A DNA stretch of 5,191 bases from Nitrospirales bacterium (GTDB lineage Bacteria; Nitrospirota; Nitrospiria; Nitrospirales; UBA8639): the NCBI GenBank assembly GCA_013817135.1, contig JACDDF010000214.1:1-5191 (forward strand). Reading direction: 5' to 3'. This document shows positions 3,781-5,191 of this stretch, one piece after another. How positions within the stretch are numbered: the first letter of the stretch is position 1; every line of letters starts with the position of its first letter. The notes under the pieces were generated by a model. It was not told the origin of the DNA. It did no database searches and saw only the letters and a program-made list of their open reading frames with translations. Position numbers and translations under genes: made by a program.

Positions 3781-5191
3781 ATGCCAGATACCACTTCTAT
3801 AGTGATCATGGGTGCCCCAGACCTGGAAAAAGCCTTAAGTCGTGAAGGCCTCGGAGTTGTACGGTGGGAAACCCCGGAAAATGTGAAGACCCTGGAGATT
3901 GGTTCTCATACCCGCCTGGTCATACTCGATGGGCAGTATCTTGGAGACTCCCTGGTGTTTGACATGATGACGACCATACAAGAACACAGACCCTATCTTG
4001 ATGTATTGGTTTTTAAACCGGGAGCCGATGCAGCCTATGTCCATTCGGTTTTGAAAAACGGGGCATCGGATGTGATTTATGAAGATTCCCATGAAAAACT
4101 GCATCAGGCCATAGAGGCCATTCAGACCAATCAAAAGTTTTCTCCGGATACACCGGATTTGCGTGATACCCGCAAAAGGCTGGGAAGCTTTGAAGGCATT
4201 CTCAGCCGCAACGGAGCCATGTGGGATATTTTTCAAACCATTACCCGCACCGCGAGCTCTGACGCCACGGTGTTAATTGTGGGGGAAACCGGAACGGGTA
4301 AAGACTTACTGGCCCGGGCGGTTCACCGGCAGTCCGGGCGAACCGGGCGATTTGTGGCCGTCAATTGCAGCACGATCAGTCCGGAAATTATCGAATCGGA
4401 ACTGTTCGGTCATGAACGCGGGGCTTTCACCGGGGCCCATCAACAAAAGCAGGGATTATTTCGGTATGCCGATGGCGGCACCATCCTTCTGGACGAAATT
4501 GGAGATATGCCGGTTCAAACTCAACTGAGTCTTTTGCGGGTATTACAAGAACAGACGGTGAGGCCGGTTGGATCTCATCATGAAGTGCCCATTGATGCGC
4601 GTGTCATTGCCGCGACGAATGCCTCATTGGCCAACGCCGTTCAAACCGGCTCTTTTCGCGAAGACCTCTTTTACCGTCTGGATGTCATCCGCTTGGAAGT
4701 TCCCCCGTTACGAGACCGACCAGAAGATATCCTCTATATGTTCGGGCATTTTCTGAAACGGGTGTGCGCCGACTACGGAATGGACTGTCCGGAATTGCAC
4801 CAATCCTTCATGGATCTGCTCTTGGAGCAGACCTGGCCAGGCAATGTACGACAACTGGAAAACCTCACCCAACGCCTGGTGTTAAAAGGGCACACCCGGG
4901 AATTGACTGGGGAAGACCTGGCCGAAGTATTGTATTCCCAGGATATCCCAGGGTCCTCCTCGGCTCTCCCAGCTACTGAAACAGAAAGCGTGGATCAACC
5001 CGTCCAAAGCCAGGGTGATCCCACTCCATCCATCAACCCGTCCCTCACGCTGGCAGCCTACCTCGAGCCACACCTCGCCACCCTGGAGAAAGAGTATTTG
5101 GAAACCGTGCTGTCCAAAAATAGCGGTCGCATTGCCGAGTCAGCCAATCAGGCCGGCATGAGTCGCCGAACGCTCCTGCGCAAGCTCAATG
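3781..5191 (+). CDS. Sigma-54-dependent transcriptional activator with degenerate receiver domain (3' end outside window)
   Basis: 470 complete codons run from ATG 3781 to the window edge. Residues 1-120 resemble a CheY-like receiver fold, with Asp50 where the phosphoacceptor usually sits, but the N-terminal acidic pair, the beta-4 Thr/Ser and the beta-5 Lys are not apparent. Residues 135-365 are a complete sigma-54 AAA+ domain: Walker A GETGTGKD (168-175), the sigma-54-contacting GAFTGA loop (214-219), Walker B ILLDEI (235-240), sensor I ATN (278-280), arginine fingers in FREDLFYRL (292-300) and sensor II WPGNVRQLE (352-360). A Pro/Ser-rich linker (about 388-420) leads to a Fis-type HTH (about 436-470) whose recognition helix SRRTLLRKLN is cut by the window end; only a few residues should be missing. 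ATG 3781 is chosen because a TGA lies in frame at 3763 and no other start precedes it. It likely binds the palindromes at 3734-3780 and activates the leftward sigma-54 promoter. Confidence 0.95.
   Translation, partial: MPDTTSIVIMGAPDLEKALSREGLGVVRWETPENVKTLEIGSHTRLVILDGQYLGDSLVFDMMTTIQEHRPYLDVLVFKPGADAAYVHSVLKNGASDVIYEDSHEKLHQAIEAIQTNQKFSPDTPDLRDTRKRLGSFEGILSRNGAMWDIFQTITRTASSDATVLIVGETGTGKDLLARAVHRQSGRTGRFVAVNCSTISPEIIESELFGHERGAFTGAHQQKQGLFRYADGGTILLDEIGDMPVQTQLSLLRVLQEQTVRPVGSHHEVPIDARVIAATNASLANAVQTGSFREDLFYRLDVIRLEVPPLRDRPEDILYMFGHFLKRVCADYGMDCPELHQSFMDLLLEQTWPGNVRQLENLTQRLVLKGHTRELTGEDLAEVLYSQDIPGSSSALPATETESVDQPVQSQGDPTPSINPSLTLAAYLEPHLATLEKEYLETVLSKNSGRIAESANQAGMSRRTLLRKLN

Noticed and set aside
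3835..4236. 133-codon minus-strand frame
   Set aside because: Antisense to the receiver and early AAA+ coding region of the activator; a shadow of that frame.

Overview
The window is about 5.2 kb of bacterial chromosome with roughly balanced base composition, Shine-Dalgarno starts on the left-hand genes and a sigma-54 activator. The gene set suggests a Gram-negative-type bacterium that uses sigma-54 and an IHF/HU-like bending protein. Nitrospirota or a proteobacterium would fit, but nothing here fixes the taxon.

Layout: two transcription units diverge from an AT-rich, gene-free region (3234-3780). To the left, on the minus strand, are a GNAT N-acetyltransferase (3233-2667), an ATP-grasp carboxylate-amine/peptide ligase (2548-1298) and, overlapping its last 8 bases, a large unrecognised protein (1305 to beyond base 1). 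The last of these ends, as far as it is visible, in a Gln-Gly-x4-Cys motif reminiscent of papain-type thiol hydrolases. To the right, on the plus strand, is a sigma-54-dependent activator (3781 to beyond 5191). It has an intact AAA+ engine and Fis-type HTH but a degenerate receiver domain.

The intergenic region carries what looks like a complete sigma-54 control region pointing left. There is a -24/-12 element (3657-3672, minus), an exact match to the IHF core consensus (3678-3690, minus) and two 18-bp TGAGACA-N4-TGTCTCA palindromes (3734-3751 and 3763-3780). The palindromes sit about 96 and 125 bp upstream of the predicted start near 3646, and the second one touches the activator's start codon. 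Downstream of that start lie about 300 nt with several perfect inverted repeats. The last of these is followed by a T-run on the minus strand, like an intrinsic terminator (3339-3372). The sigma-54 transcript may therefore be a structured small RNA, or an attenuated leader of the GNAT/ATP-grasp operon.

Working model (inference): the pseudo-receiver activator binds the palindromes, limits its own expression, and switches on a sigma-54 transcript that is either an RNA regulator or the mRNA of a small amide-bond-forming pathway (ligase, acetyltransferase, possible thiol hydrolase). No mobile elements, tRNA/rRNA genes or CRISPR arrays were seen.
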